Part shown: positions 47,862 to 59,945 of the stretch, piece after piece
Numbering within the stretch: position 1 is the first letter of the stretch
Layout: each line of letters opens with the position of its first letter
Assembly (NCBI RefSeq): GCF_902635505.1
Contig: NC_045427.1
Location: 91,055,460-91,119,459 of the forward strand
Source of the DNA: Sarcophilus harrisii
Lineage: Eukaryota > Chordata > Mammalia > Dasyuromorphia > Dasyuridae
Reading direction: 5' to 3'
DNA: 64,000 bases
Translations under genes and position numbers: made by a program
Notes under the pieces: generated by a model
Database searches by the model: none
Told to the model about the DNA's origin: nothing
Seen by the model: the letters and a program-made list of their open reading frames with translations, nothing else

Positions 47862-49515
47862 GATTTTGGGAAGATTGCAAAGATTTGGCTCTCAAAAATT
47901 TTTCTAAAAAAAAAAAAAAGACAAAACATTGTCTCAGAGAAGCAGAAATAAACATGGGTTAGAACAGTTGTCCTCCTAAAACAATCTGAGCAGACCTCAG
48001 GAAAGACCTGACCTTCAGGTATAGAGGTTCCATTAAGTAAAGTGCAAAAGCCTCCAGGCCAGCTCTGAAGAAAGAAGAAACAAGAAGCCCTGGGGGCAGT
48101 GGAGTTAAGAGACAGTCTCAGCCTTAGAAATTGTCATTTTGCTAGCAGTATTGGGGGGGAGGGACTAACTCCTGAGTAGGAGAAAATTAAAGGACCTTCT
48201 ACTGTTGAGGGTACAGAACAGTCGTACTGACCAGAATGTCCTGGGTTGTAGCTGTGGGAAGAAGGAAGCTAGTATACAAGTGTTGGAGTACAGAATGAGG
48301 ATCAGGGCCCTTTTTGGCTGTGGGCAATTGCAAAAGAACAGAGCATCTGGTTTCAGTTCCAGCATAGAGAGGATAGCTATAATTTGCAGCCACTGAAGGA
48401 ATTTATTATTATTATAGCTGGGGGCCGTAGCTGTGGTTAGTAGAGAGGAGAGGCCATGGTGGGCCCCAAGACAGAGCTCAGAAAATAACAGTAAGAAGAC
48501 TTGGGGCAATATCCCTATTAGACACGCCTATAGACTACAACTTGATTACACTAAAAACAACTGTAAAAACAAAAATAAGTAAGCAAAGAAGAATGAATAT
48601 AACCATAGACAGTTACCATGGGGTTGGAAAGATTTGGGTTCATATTCAGAGGAAGATAATGAAGCTAAAAAAGGCACTCTTTTCAATGATAAAGATCAAA
48701 AAGTCCCAAATATACGAAAAGAGATCTTAGAAGAATTTTCAAAAGGACTTTAAAAATCAAGATTGAGGAAAAATTAGGGAAAAAATAAAAGCATCCAAGA
48801 ACATTTTAAAAATATGAAAAGAAAGTCAAATTGAAATTGGGAATCAAAAACGCGAGGAAGAAAAATTGAGGAAGAAGCTAATGATATTCTAAGACACCAA
48901 GAAATCATAAAACCTCTGATTGTGATATTTAAATATCAATTAATTACAATCAGGATTACACAAAACCTAATAGCTACCACAGTGAAATGCCATAGGTACT
49001 GGAATATTATATTCCATAAAGCAAAAGAACTGGGGTTATGACCAAAGGTAATTTACTCAAAAGTTTAGTATAATCCTGAACGGAGGACAGGGAGAAGATA
49101 TTTAAAGAACTGAAAGAATTTCATGGTTTTGTCACAAAACCTCCAGAACTTAAGGAAAATTTGACATATAACCTGCAGGAGAAATAAGGTTAAAATTAAA
49201 GACCAATTATAAGGGACTCAATAAGGTCAAAATTTTTACTTCATATCTGGGAAAATATTAGCAGTACTCTCATGATTGTGATTATTTGGATAGTTTGAAA
49301 GAAAGACTTGGGCTGAACTGAGTTTGATGAAGTGATTCTTAAAAAAATAAATAAATAAAATGATATAGAGAAAAGTTAAAAAAGAGTTATTATCAAACAC
49401 AAATGAGGCATAAAAGAAAAAAAAAACATACAAAAAAAAAACTAGTTAAGGGATAGGGCAGGTAATGCCAGAAATTTACCCTTACCAGGAATGAATTCAA
49501 GAGGGAATTCTCTTT
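47862..49515 (+). mobile_element. L1 5' region only (5' UTR, ORF1, start of spacer)
   Basis: Aligns in order with 12471-14380: attgcaaagatttgg, aggaaagacctgaccttcag, gcctccaggccagctctga, aggaccttctactgttgagg, then decayed ORF1 and aggaatgaattcaagaggga. It stops before the endonuclease, so it is 3'-truncated, the opposite of the usual L1 truncation. Antisense to NRXN1. Confidence 0.75.
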
Positions 49516-50384
49516 CTCTCTGAAGTTACTTAACAAATCAGAATACCTGTACCACCTACCTCATCATTGCAATGATCAAATGCATTAAATATGTGTATAA
49601 TATCCATGTGTACTATTTCTCCAGGTGCTGCCCTTGTCTGGATCTAGAGTCTTCCACATTTGGCAGAAGGGAAAAAAATACCAGGACAAAACTGTTCCAT
49701 CTGGAAGCAATATATAACACCTAACATGGGACCTATTGGCCAAAGGCTAATCAGGCTTTTATTATGAAAACAGAGTCAAAATCAAGATGCAAAAGCCCTA
49801 CAGGGAGATAAGGTGTAAGAGTAGGAGGGAAGGCAAGTCTTCCTCCATAATATGGGGGTACGAGTTAGGCAAAGAGTTCTCTAAACATTCTGGAAGTATT
49901 TGTATGTATTTATTCCTGGTTCTCCACCTATGCAAAGCTCCTTCCCTCCTCCAGATTCCTTTGCTTTCATCTCATTTGGATAGCCCCCATCACTATCACC
50001 TTATTGCTCTCCATGGCAACACATCTCTAAGTGGTGGCAGATACTATGAAGTTCAATTTAAGTGTGAACTATTATTATTCTTTGTTTCTTCAATCCCACC
50101 CCACTTATTTCTTCCTGTTTTTTTCTTTTCACTATATCTTCAGTCTTTCTCCACTAGCTCCTTCTCCTTTCTTGAGAAACATATTAAGTCTCTATTTCTA
50201 CAAATATCTTTGTAGACCTTGCTAGCCCCTCATCTATCTGTTTACTTTCCCATCCTTCCCACATATATTTTAAATAAAGTTTATATTTGCTACCTTACTA
50301 CCTGCTCACAGCTTGAATTCCTGCAATCTAATTTCTGTTTCCCAGTTTTCTACTGAACCCTCTCTCCATCTCTATTGTTGGATT
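49516..50384. other. Intronic, pyrimidine-rich, no exon recognised
   Basis: Contains a 142-codon plus-strand open frame (49787-50215) with no recognised family. The C+T-rich composition after 49900 explains it. Confidence 0.35.
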
Positions 50385-50605
50385 GTTTCTTACTCTTTAG
50401 GTGATTATTTGAGGTTTTCTTGGCAAAGGCACTAAAGTGATTTGTAATTTTCTCCTCTAGCTCATTCTACAAATAAGAAAGATGAAGGAAACAGAGTTAC
50501 AAGATTTGTCCAAGGTCACATCGTTAAGTATCTGAAGTCCAGATTTGAACTCAGATTTTTTTGACTCCCGTCTGATACTCTATCCACTATGCCACCTAAA
50601 CTACT
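50385..50605 (-). mobile_element. MAR1-type CORE-SINE, reverse
   Basis: gaggttttcttggcaaaggc, actaaagtgatttgtaattt, ttctcctctagctcattcta, caaggtcacatcgttaagta, gatactctatccactatgcc: a complete reversed MAR1. Confidence 0.88.
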
Positions 50606-50859
50606 CTGCTACCATCCCTCACAAAACTTTCTTAAGTATTCATTAAAAAATATTCTTTTGATCCTTATTTTCATTGGACTTTTTATTGCTTTTAACAATG
50701 ATCAAGACAACCCTTTATTTTTCATGAATGGCACATTCAGTTCTCCTTCTGGGTCTCTGGCCATGTCTTTCTCCTATGCTGTCTCGTATCTTACCCTTCT
50801 TCTATGTTGCCTCATATCTTATCCTTTATACCAATTTCCAACACTCAAAAGAATTATAA

Positions 50860-51485
50860 AAGCTCAAAGTTGGAATGAACCTATGAGGGATGCTTTGTCT
50901 GCTACTTCTCCTAGACATCAGCATTCCTGGAAGTATTTCTGCTCGCAAGGTAGCTTATTCTCTTTTTATAGTCCTAATTATTAGGAAGTTTTCCTTAAAT
51001 CAAAGTCTAAAATTTTTTTTTTTCAAACTGTCAGCCCTTGTTCCTAGTTCCATCCATTCTTGGGACAAAAACATGCCTAAACCCTAATCTAAATGATTCA
51101 AACTGAAGACAACTATCACATCTCCCCTCAGTCTTCTCTTCTGAACTGATCCTTATAGGACACAAACTTGAGACTTTTCACAATTCTATTCAACTATTAC
51201 ATTGACGTGTAAAAAGTATTGGATTTAGAGTCAAAGACTTGGTTTCAAAATTCAACTCTGTTTCTTGTGATCTTGGATAAGTTACTTAACTCTGTAAAAA
51301 TGAAGGCTTTGGATAAAATAGCTTCTAAACTGCCTTCCAGCTCTCTCTGTATGAGTTATGTTCATTTTGGGTTGGTTCATTAATTTGCTGATGCTCTTCC
51401 TAAAATAAAGCACCTAGAATCAAATGCATGACATCACATGTGATTTAACAAGAGCAAAGTGCAATGAAACTCATTCATTGACTAT
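50860..51485 (+). mobile_element. CR1/L3-clade LINE fragment, split by a MIR
   Basis: taattattaggaagttttcc, gcccttgttcctagttccat, aagacaactatcacatctcc, cctcagtcttctcttctgaa, then after a MIR ctcttcctaaaataaagcac and acatgtgatttaacaagagc. This is the order of CR1/L3 3' regions (cttctcttctccaggctaa...gatgtggtctgaccagggcagag). Confidence 0.65.
51205..51350 (+). mobile_element. MIR inserted in the CR1/L3 copy
   Basis: agtattggatttagagtcaa, tcttggataagttacttaac, ccttccagctctctctgtat: a forward MIR lying between the two CR1/L3 halves. Confidence 0.7.
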
Positions 51486-51829
51486 TTGTGAACCAGTCGC
51501 TTTATTGTATGGACCAAGGACCAGAACCTCGAAGATTTAACTCTTTCAGCACGCTAGCTTTTGCTTTGGGACTCTGTTACCCTAATTGGTGAGTGCTTCA
51601 TATGGCCTATTATTCATATGGCATCTTCAAACATACTTTCCTTTTACTGCTTGGTCATCTCCTTACTATGTTCTGCTGAACTAACTTATTAGTCATCTCT
51701 TTATCATGTCCTGCTGTCCTACTCTGTTCTATGCTTTCCAGTTTTTGAATTATGAGTAAATCAATACTGCCAGTGGTAATGGAAAAGGTGAGTTCCCCTA
51801 TTGCTTCGCTTTCTATCCATGCTACTTTC

Positions 51830-51970
51830 CTTTCCACCCCCTTCCTTTCTATGACTCCCTATATTTGGCTAGAATGCAGAGTCCTTGAGAGTAGGAACAG
51901 TCTTTGCTTTTATGATTATACTCCACAGTGGTTAGCACAGTGCCTTATAACTAAACATATCTGATAGTTT
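51830..51970 (+). mobile_element. L2 3' end
   Basis: gaatgcagagtccttgagag, taggaacagtctttgctttt, ccacagtggttagcacagtg, ccttataactaaacat. Confidence 0.75.
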
Positions 51971-51989
51971 TTTCTTAATCCCCATGCAG

Positions 51990-52865
51990 CCAGTTAAAAA
52001 GTGGTCTTGCCATTTCTTTATCTTGGTACTTCCTCATATGGGTCCCCTTTTTTCAATTCTATTACCATCACCCTAGTTCTAACTCCCACTATGGCTTATT
52101 GTTATAGTCTTCCTAGGTTTTCAATTTCTCCCCCCTCCCCTTTCTTCAGGCATTATCAGTTTAATCTTCTGATCATATCACCCTCCCTGCTCAAAATTAT
52201 TCAAGGGTTCCCCATTGACTACCAGATAAATAAAGGTCTTAGTCTAACATAAAATTTTTTTCCATGATCTGTTTGCAATCTACTTTTTTAGTTCTTCCTT
52301 ACATTACACATCTTTAAAAATGTTATTTTCCTCCAACTAGACATAAAAACAATTTAACTTTTTTTTTTCAAGTTTTGTGTTCCAAATTTTATCCTTCCCC
52401 TGTTCTTCCCTCTCTGAGATGGTAAGCAATCTCATATAATTTACACATCTTATGCCTCTTCCCTCAATCAAATCCAAAGTATTTAATGGCCAACAATGTG
52501 CCAGACTTTTGCCAGCCAAACTGGAGCTTTTGTTATCTACTTCATATCCCTCTCACTTTCTTGGCTCTTTGCCTTTCTTTATGATGCTCCCTCAACCCAG
52601 AATGTTTTCACTTCAGCTCTGCTCTACTTGTTTCTCAAGGGCCATGCAAATTGTCATATTCTGAACCTTTCCCTATTCTACTCTACTCTGTCTCAATGCT
52701 CTCTAGCTAGCTATACTATCTCCTCTGAATTAACAGAATATGTGGAATAACTCTCTTTTTAAAATTTCTTTTCATTCTACATAGTATTAGTTACTTGTCT
52801 ATACATCCTAGCTGTGCTATTGCACTGAGGTAAAAAATTATTGGATTTTTGTTGATTAAATAAAT
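51990..52865 (+). mobile_element. L2 3' region, split by an L1 end
   Basis: tgatcatatcaccctccctg and ttcaagggttccccattgac (left part), then ccagccaaactggagctttt, ctttatgatgctccctcaac, cccagaatgttttcacttc (right part), in L2 order, ending near gttgattaaataaatgg. An L1 piece lies at 52325-52450. Confidence 0.8.
52325..52450 (-). mobile_element. L1 3' terminal piece in L2
   Basis: Minus strand: attgcttaccatctcagaga, then aatttggaacacaaaacttg, A-rich, aaattgtttttatgtctag. This is the last 120 bases of an L1 3' UTR, in NRXN1 sense orientation. Confidence 0.7.
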
Positions 52866-54849
52866 GGAATATTGAGTCAATTTCATATTCTTTTTTAAAA
52901 AAAGAAACACAACCTTAAATTAGGAGCTTTTACACTAAAACAATACAATAGTGCTTGAATGTCTAATGCTATAATTATAGCAGGCTATGGAAGGGGGAAA
53001 TGATTTATATTTCAAAGAATGGCCTTTCTACAGTCTTATCTTTACCCAAAGCTCTCTAAGTCATGCAAATTGACACCTTTACCAAAACTATTTTGTATAC
53101 TTGAATGGGATCTTCATTCACTGTTATTTTCTTATATTTGTGTCATTTCCAAAAGAAGCAGTTAAGGACTAGATTATAGTTGCTGGGCAACTTTTATTGC
53201 TGATTTTATTTCTTCTGCATTCCTGTTAGTAAATAGTCATGGCACTTGAACATGATCCTGTCACACTGCAGGTAAACTACAGTTTCACTATGGATTAGGT
53301 TCAAAGAAAATTTAGGCTTTCAGGATTGAAGAAGTTTTTTAAAAGATTACCAATCTGAACAATAAAACAGTAAAAGATGAAACAGATAAAACACAAAATA
53401 ATTGAGTCTGTTGCAAAAGGAAGTTCAGGAGATGATGCAAAGGGCCATAAAATACATAATAATCAACATATAACATTCTATTAACAAGAATTGCTGCATC
53501 CTTGGTCTTGCAGTGATCCATTCTCAAAAGTATTGGCAAGATGTGTTTATTGAATTTTTTCTCATTAAGACTCTTTGACCAGTCTTTTGGGGTTTATTGT
53601 AGACTAGACTAAAAATAATCAATTTTAAATTCCGTTTCCATCCCATCTAGGAAAAAAAATTGTCTAAAATGATCATATTAGGCCAGAGCTCTATATTGTG
53701 TCATAATAGATTGGAAAGTTATTATGATTCTAGTCAGCTCTCAAAAATAGTCTCAGATTTAAAGGGGAAGATTTGACTGTTCCCACTGTCCAGTTTTCAT
53801 TAATGCTGTGAAAAGAAAATTGGAATTTTAGCTTCCTGTGGTGTTTGTGAATTGAAATTAATCCAGTTTTTTCCTCCACCGTAGCTCTCTCTACAAAGAA
53901 TATACTTTCTTCATATCTATATTTCAACACAAACCATACCAGAAGAAAAGATGATGAGCAAATCACTCACAAGAATAAATGCTTAAATGATGCATTTGCA
54001 ATGAAGCAGAGAGGCAATTATATATATGTGACATACACTAATTTTCACTTGCTGCATGGTTATTTTGAGAAGTAATAGATACTGAATTCCCAAATCACTC
54101 ATTTTTCTCCCTCTTTCTGACCCTATCTATGCCCTAATGCACCTTTCTTCCTACATTTTAATCCTACAGTTCAGAAAAAAGGCTAAATGAAGGATGTTTC
54201 TGACATATCTCAGTCCTTCCTCTGATAAGCTGGTGATTCATGAAAACAACAACAAAAACGTTGGGATTTTAAGAGCTTTCTATGTCCTGCCTGACTGTGG
54301 GAGTCAACTTTGACCATCACTCCCCTGCCCTTTCTCCCACTTTAAGAGTGCCAGAATTGGAATGCCACTGACAAGGAAAATGGGAGAATCATGAACTTCA
54401 ATACAGATTTACAAGTCATTCATTTGAATGTAATCATGTAAATAAAGTTTTTAATGCCAAACCAAACTAGTATCACTTAGATCAAGGAACAAAATCAGCA
54501 TGTTCTTCTGAAGGTAAAAAAATGTCCAGAATGCCGGGCAAACTATCTGAATCTTCTGAGTCTCCAATTCCTAGAGGACTAGAGTTGATTTAAGTCTGAT
54601 CTCTAACATACTAGTTTGGAGAGGCCACAGGGACATGCCTCATATATGTCTACTGTATTGTCCCTATGTCTCAAAATCTTATAAAGTTAACTCAAGTTAA
54701 CTTTATCATGATAATAAATAAATAAATCATGATAATCATGATAATAAGGCTATATCTATACAAATATTTTGGTTTATTTCATTCTTGCCATGTTAATTCT
54801 TATCTAGATGTATCATCTTGGAGTCCTTCCCACCTAGAATATTATCTTT
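52866..54849. other. Intronic, no exon recognised
   Basis: 2 kb without a recognisable exon or repeat, apart from the hairpin at 54681-54706 and ATCATGAT units just after it. Confidence 0.35.
54681..54706. repeat. Perfect 11-bp hairpin followed by ATCATGAT units
   Basis: Arms ataaagttaac (54681-54691) and gttaactttat (54696-54706), loop tcaa. Three copies of the self-complementary ATCATGAT follow to about 54745, separated by an (AATA)n run. Confidence 0.9.
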
Positions 54850-54955
54850 TTCTTTCCAGGTCACATAATTTGTATGGGGTACAGGCTTTGAACTCAAATC
54901 TTCCTGACTCCAATGTTGACTTACTTTCTACTGTACCATTCTACCTTAGGGCCCC
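54850..54955 (-). mobile_element. CORE-SINE head, reverse
   Basis: ggtcacataatttgtatgg, tttgaactcaaatcttcctg, actgtaccattctacctta. Confidence 0.65.
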
Positions 54956-55079
54956 ATATTTGTCTAGCCAAACAATTAGATTGTTGAAAATTCCATCTCT
55001 TATCTGAAGTTTTCTCTAATGACTAACAGAATCTATAAAGTGATTTTCTTAAACTCAGGCTTAAACATCACATAAACAT

Positions 55080-55105
55080 CATACACACACTCACACACAC
55101 ACAAA
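55080..55105 (+). repeat. Short (CA)n run
   Basis: Interrupted CA dinucleotides directly before the L2 copy. Confidence 0.85.
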
Positions 55106-55119
55106 AACATACAAATCTT

Positions 55120-55640
55120 ACTTCAGTGTTCTCCATTACCTTCAAGATTAAATATAAAATCCTTTGTTTCATTTTTAAACTCCATTACAACCAGAATCCT
55201 TTTTACTTTTCCATTTTCTTATGCCTTACTTTCCTCCATATAACCTACAGTGCAATGATACTTGTCTCCTTTGCTGTCTTTCACACAACTTTGTTCCTCT
55301 CACAACTCCATGCATTTCCATTGGCTCTTCTCATGTTTGCAATTCTTTCCATCTTCTTCTCAACTTTTCAACTGTTCTGGATTTCTCTGAATCTCAGTTA
55401 AAATCTTAGTTCTGTGAGACTAATCTTTATTTTTAGGACCTTTGCTCTGAGTTTAGTCTTTCTGAGATTGCCCCTACTTTTATCTAATTTGTTTGTACAT
55501 AATTATTTGTAGTTTGTTTCTTTCATTATATTGTTAGTTCCTTAAGAGAAGTGTCTGGTTTTTCCCCTTCTTGGATTGCCATAACTTAGCCCATGGTGCT
55601 TGGCTTATAGTTTGTGTTTAATAAATGTGCACTGACTTGC
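55120..55640 (+). mobile_element. L2 3' region
   Basis: ttcaagattaaatataaaat, atgcctttactttcctcc-like block, actccatgcatttccattgg, then attgttagttccttaagaga, cttagcccatggtgcttggc and gtgtttaataaatgtgcact: L2 order to its end. Confidence 0.8.
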
Positions 55641-56159
55641 CTTGGAAGCAACATGGTACAATGAAAAGAACTCTTGGCTTGGAATCTTGCACCCAAAGGT
55701 TTTGGTGGGCTGCTGTTATGGGTGATTGGAGGTCACAGTCCAAAGGGTTATGATGATTGGAGGTTAGAAAGGTGCCAGTAGCAGTGGAAACAGCTTTTGG
55801 AATCTTAGTAAAGAAGTATTACGAGATGAATGAAACATATATACAGAATTTTTGATCCTTTTCACTTCTACTTTTCTATTCCTCTTTGGAGAAGAGGCTT
55901 CCATTAACTGTCCAAATCTATGTTTCATCATCCCCCAAGAAGGAAAAGAGAAGAGAAACAAAAACATGACATACATATTCAAAGTGATTTGTAACTTCAA
56001 GGATGTTAGAAAGAGGGAAAAAGTAGTTAATGTTTGTGACTTTTATTTCCTAATTCTAGATCTTTGTACTCATGCCCTTTCATTCCTTTGACAAAAAGAA
56101 AAATGGTGGGCATCAAAGTACACCAGGGCTAAGGTGATATTTTCTAACACAGATTGATT
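55641..56159. other. Intronic, no exon recognised
   Basis: Starts with a possible SINE head (gaagcaacatggtacaatga, 55645-55690). Contains the dispersed 36-bp motif at 55796-55831. The remainder is unassigned. Confidence 0.4.
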
Positions 56160-56575
56160 AGGATTAATGAAAGAGAAGAACAGAAAGGTCTGGAAAGATT
56201 TACATAAAGTGATGCTGAGTGAAATAAGCAGAACCAGGAATACATTGTACAAAATAACTGCAAAAATGTGCAATGATCAACTATGAAAGGTTTGGTTATT
56301 CTCAGTAATTCAGTGATCTAAAGCAATTCAATAGGCTCTAGACAGAAAATGCCATCTACATCCAGAAAAAGAACTAATGAGACTGAATGTTAATCAACAA
56401 ATGCTATGTTCACTTTTTTTTTTCTATTTTTTTTTCTCTCCCATGGTTTTTTCTTTTGCTCTGATTCTTCTCTCTTAACATTATTCAGAGTAATGTGTGT
56501 TAAAAATGAAGAAAAGAAAAAAGAAAAGAAGAAAAAAGGAAAAAAGAAAAAACACTAATCCTTATTAGTATAAGC
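56160..56575 (+). mobile_element. L1 3' fragment
   Basis: gtgatgctgagtgaaataag, cagaaccaggaatacattgt, T-rich block, then cttaacattattcagagtaa and an A/G-rich end. It shares the 3' UTR type of the L1 at 17445-18745. Antisense to NRXN1. Confidence 0.88.
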
Positions 56576-57589
56576 TGAAATAGGAAAAAAGAAAGCTTGA
56601 TGATCTTCCCCGTGGAAGAGAAAGGTAGTATATCACAATCATGCCCTAGATTGTAGCTCTTTGAGCAAGTATCCAGAATAAACAAAATGAAATGAAAAAA
56701 AAAGTCAAAATAAAACACTTTCTTAAACTTCATTGCTTGTCCCTTTAGCTTTTGAGGAAAGGAACTGCAGCTATCCATGCTATTAGGCTGGCTATTGTTC
56801 CCATGTGTCAGGGAATAGCTCTGTCCACTCCCTCCTCTCCAGTATTCTCTCACCTTTCCCTCCAGAGATACTTCTAAGTCCTGCTACAAGGAGAAAATCC
56901 TGCCCTCCAGTCTTGATCTTGCTTTAATTTTTTCTCTTCCCATTTTAGTAAAAAATATAACTCCTAAAATCTTCAGCAATGTATTTGTCCTTGCAAGGTG
57001 GCCTTGACCCTGTCAGGTGTATAGCCTTAGAGCAGGGGAGTACCTCAGAGACAGTGTTCTCAAGGAAACAACAAGGATTTGATCTTAACTGTTCTACAGT
57101 GTGGTGGGCAACAAGCCCAGAAACATAAACCCATCACTTCAGCAGTACCAACATCACACTTTCTCTGATCCTGTTACCCACAAGAAGGCAACTAGGTAAG
57201 CATGTAAAAGTCCCTAAAGTGGGACATACCCCAAATTCAAGTACTGGGTTAATAGTAATCAGATGTTTTGCTCATATCCCTACTGCAACTGTGTAGGCAT
57301 TAGAATAAGCTAGTATCAAGACATAAACCTGGGTTTTCTAACTCTGCGCACTCTGTAATTTATCATATTTCCTTCATTCTTCATATATGGAGGAATTCTG
57401 CCATTATATATTGGCCTGATCATTAAAAATTCACCCATTCTTTTCCCTCTAATATCCCTAAATATTTTGATTATTAGTATCTGGTGATATTGGTGCAATT
57501 GGGCTCCAATTCAATCTAACTCTTCTTCATAGATCAAATGACTTCAACTGATAGCTAATATAATCTCTCCTGCACTAGAGTTGAAGAAT
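56576..57589. other. Intronic, no exon recognised
   Basis: No coding sequence or repeat recognised. The 56740-57200 part is less AT-rich than average. Confidence 0.35.
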
Positions 57590-57715
57590 TATTTTATTTA
57601 CATATTTATAAATAATATAGTATAATAAATAATTAATAAACAATATATTATATAAAATATATAATTAATAAATAAATAAAATATAAAGTAATATATACAC
57701 ACACTATATATATTA
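57590..57715. repeat. AT-rich low-complexity DNA
   Basis: Almost only A and T (ataatata/aataaata units). Confidence 0.9.
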
Positions 57716-57764
57716 ATCCTACATTGACTTCTTCATTTTCATGTATTTAAATTATAATTTTTAT

Positions 57765-57965
57765 ATAATAATAGTTCACATTTACATAGAATTTTATTTT
57801 TTATTACATTATCTTATTCAAGATAGAAGGTAGGTATCACATGGATCATTAACCATAGTTTATAGAAGAAAAAAATGGAGACTTAGGTTGTTCCCAGTTG
57901 CAAAGTTATACGTACCAATACTCAAGTCTTGGTCCTCTGACTCTGGTTTCAATAATCTTTTGCTT
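57765..57965 (-). mobile_element. CORE-SINE (MIR/THER type), reverse, decayed
   Basis: ataatagttcacatttacat, attacattatcttattcaag, gatagaaggtaggtatcac, then gtcctctgactctggtttca. Confidence 0.65.
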
Positions 57966-59739
57966 ATGTGTAAACTTAACTTTATGTACACTAAATTTTT
58001 CTCTTCAAGATTGGCAAATATATTACATCACAGTAGTATTTCTGACTTTCTTCTTTTCTAAACTCAATAGGACACTTGCCACACGTCAGCAAAAACTTTT
58101 AAATAGAGTTCTCTAAAAAGGAATCATGATGTACATTGGATAAACATCATTAGTAAAGGTGATATGTATGTAAGATTCCTGAGGAATTTTTCTTCACCTA
58201 TTCATTATAGACCTGCCTTTTAAATTCTGTTATTTATTTTAAGAGTAAATTACATTAAGGAGCATTAATTTTCTCGGACCTAATTTTGGATTTCATTTAA
58301 AATCCAAAAATAGCAAATACACTAATATGTAAATACATATAATTTGCAAAAAGCCAGAATTTTCCAACTGTTCTGGTGAGACTATTTTTGGAGGGGGGTC
58401 CATTTGTTAACATATACTTAGTTCAACACTGATAAGAACCAATGTCCTGATTTTTTAGAATACTGAATTTGGAATCTTAGTAAAGAGTATCACAAGATGA
58501 ATTAATAAATATCTTGGCACCAAACTTCCAATAACAGGTACCACAATGAAATTAGAGTCATTTAGAAAAATTCTACATATGATAGAAAAAGGGGTTTCAT
58601 TATATAAAAACTATTGTTCTCAACAAAATATTGTTCTCAACAAAAAAAACTTCTGTCAGTGTCTACTACCTTCTTCTATCAGTCTTATTGTTAATATACA
58701 AAAACACTCACCACTGGCAAGAAAACTATAATTCTCTTCAGTACCCTCAGCAATGTAGGGAAGACATAAGTCAGGATAGTACCTAGTAAAAGCTTAGCTT
58801 TGGCTTGTTTTTAATATCCCAAATTCAATCTTAACTTCTTTATATTGGATGATTTCATGAATTCTTCAATGATTTCCATTGCAAAACTGCTAAACCTTCT
58901 AAATCATCTGGTTTTTGAAAGGTAGACCCCGCCCCCCGTCCCCTAGAAATAATTAGTAAGACAGAACAATCACCACTTGACTAGTTACTAGGATTTATTC
59001 ATGTAATGCTAAAGGAAACAGATTGCTGTAGATTGCATTTTTTTTTTCTGATATGACCCTGAATCTACCATCTTGACATCAATTTGTTGGCTGTCACAGA
59101 ATAATTAAATTCACTTTGGAATAATCACATATTCTTCTCCAAGAAGTTTAAATGTAGAACAAAATTATCTTCCAATCAGGCCCAAATAAATATGATCTAA
59201 TGAATGACATTTCCCTTAAAATGATTTTGATGACTTATTTAATGAAAAGATGCACCTTGTTCAATATAGATGTCTTTATTCTTAATGGGTTTAATGGGAC
59301 TGGTTCAATATAATCCTCTTATTTTTTTATCCTCAACCAGCATACTAGAAAACCACTCAGAACCACAGGATAATTGAAGTAAATTTGGCTTGATGAATAC
59401 TAATAAATGTAAAGGACCTTTTGCAACAAAATTTAAAAGTATAGCATAAATTTATTTAAATGTACATTCTCATATATTTGTCTTCATAGAATTACCAAAC
59501 ATCTGAATTACGATGAATAATAGCTTGCTGCATTTTGATAAATGGAAAAGCCTTCCTACAAGAGAAGGTTTCATCTCAGAAGCCATTTTGTCCTCCTTGT
59601 GTTTTCTTAACCTTTCTCCTTATGTAGTGCAAGAACAGACATATTATAAACTGAAATTTTAATGGTGTTTGGCTCATGATTTGTTCAAAGGAAATGGAAA
59701 TTATAAGCATTTAGGTTAGTTTTTAAAGTGCAGATCCAC
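57966..59739. other. Intronic, no exon recognised
   Basis: AT-rich, no repeat or exon recognised. Holds the second copy of the 36-bp motif (58467-58502) and a direct doubling of attgttctcaacaaaa at about 58612-58643. Confidence 0.4.
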
Positions 59740-59945
59740 TCACATGCACACATACACACACACAAATCTTGTTTTGTATTTATATATGAAAAAGGAGAGA
59801 AATGGGAAGAGAGACACACACAGAAAGAGGGAGATAGAGGAGGGGAGGAGGAGAAAGGGGAAAGAGAGAAAGACAAAAGAAAACAAGAGAGGGATAGAGA
59901 CAGAGAGACAGAGACAGAGAAAAGAGAGAGACTGAGAAATTGTGA
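59740..59945 (+). repeat. (CA)n followed by GA-rich microsatellite
   Basis: CA units at about 59746-59765, then from 59790 a purine-rich GAGAGA/GGAGA run that yields spurious open frames on both strands. Confidence 0.93.

Noticed and set aside
49787-50215. 142-codon open frame
   Set aside because: Explained by pyrimidine-rich sequence that lacks stop codons. No recognisable domain.
50589-50984. 131-codon frame with hydrophobic segments
   Set aside because: Begins inside a reversed MAR1 SINE and runs into a CR1/L3 copy; not a gene.
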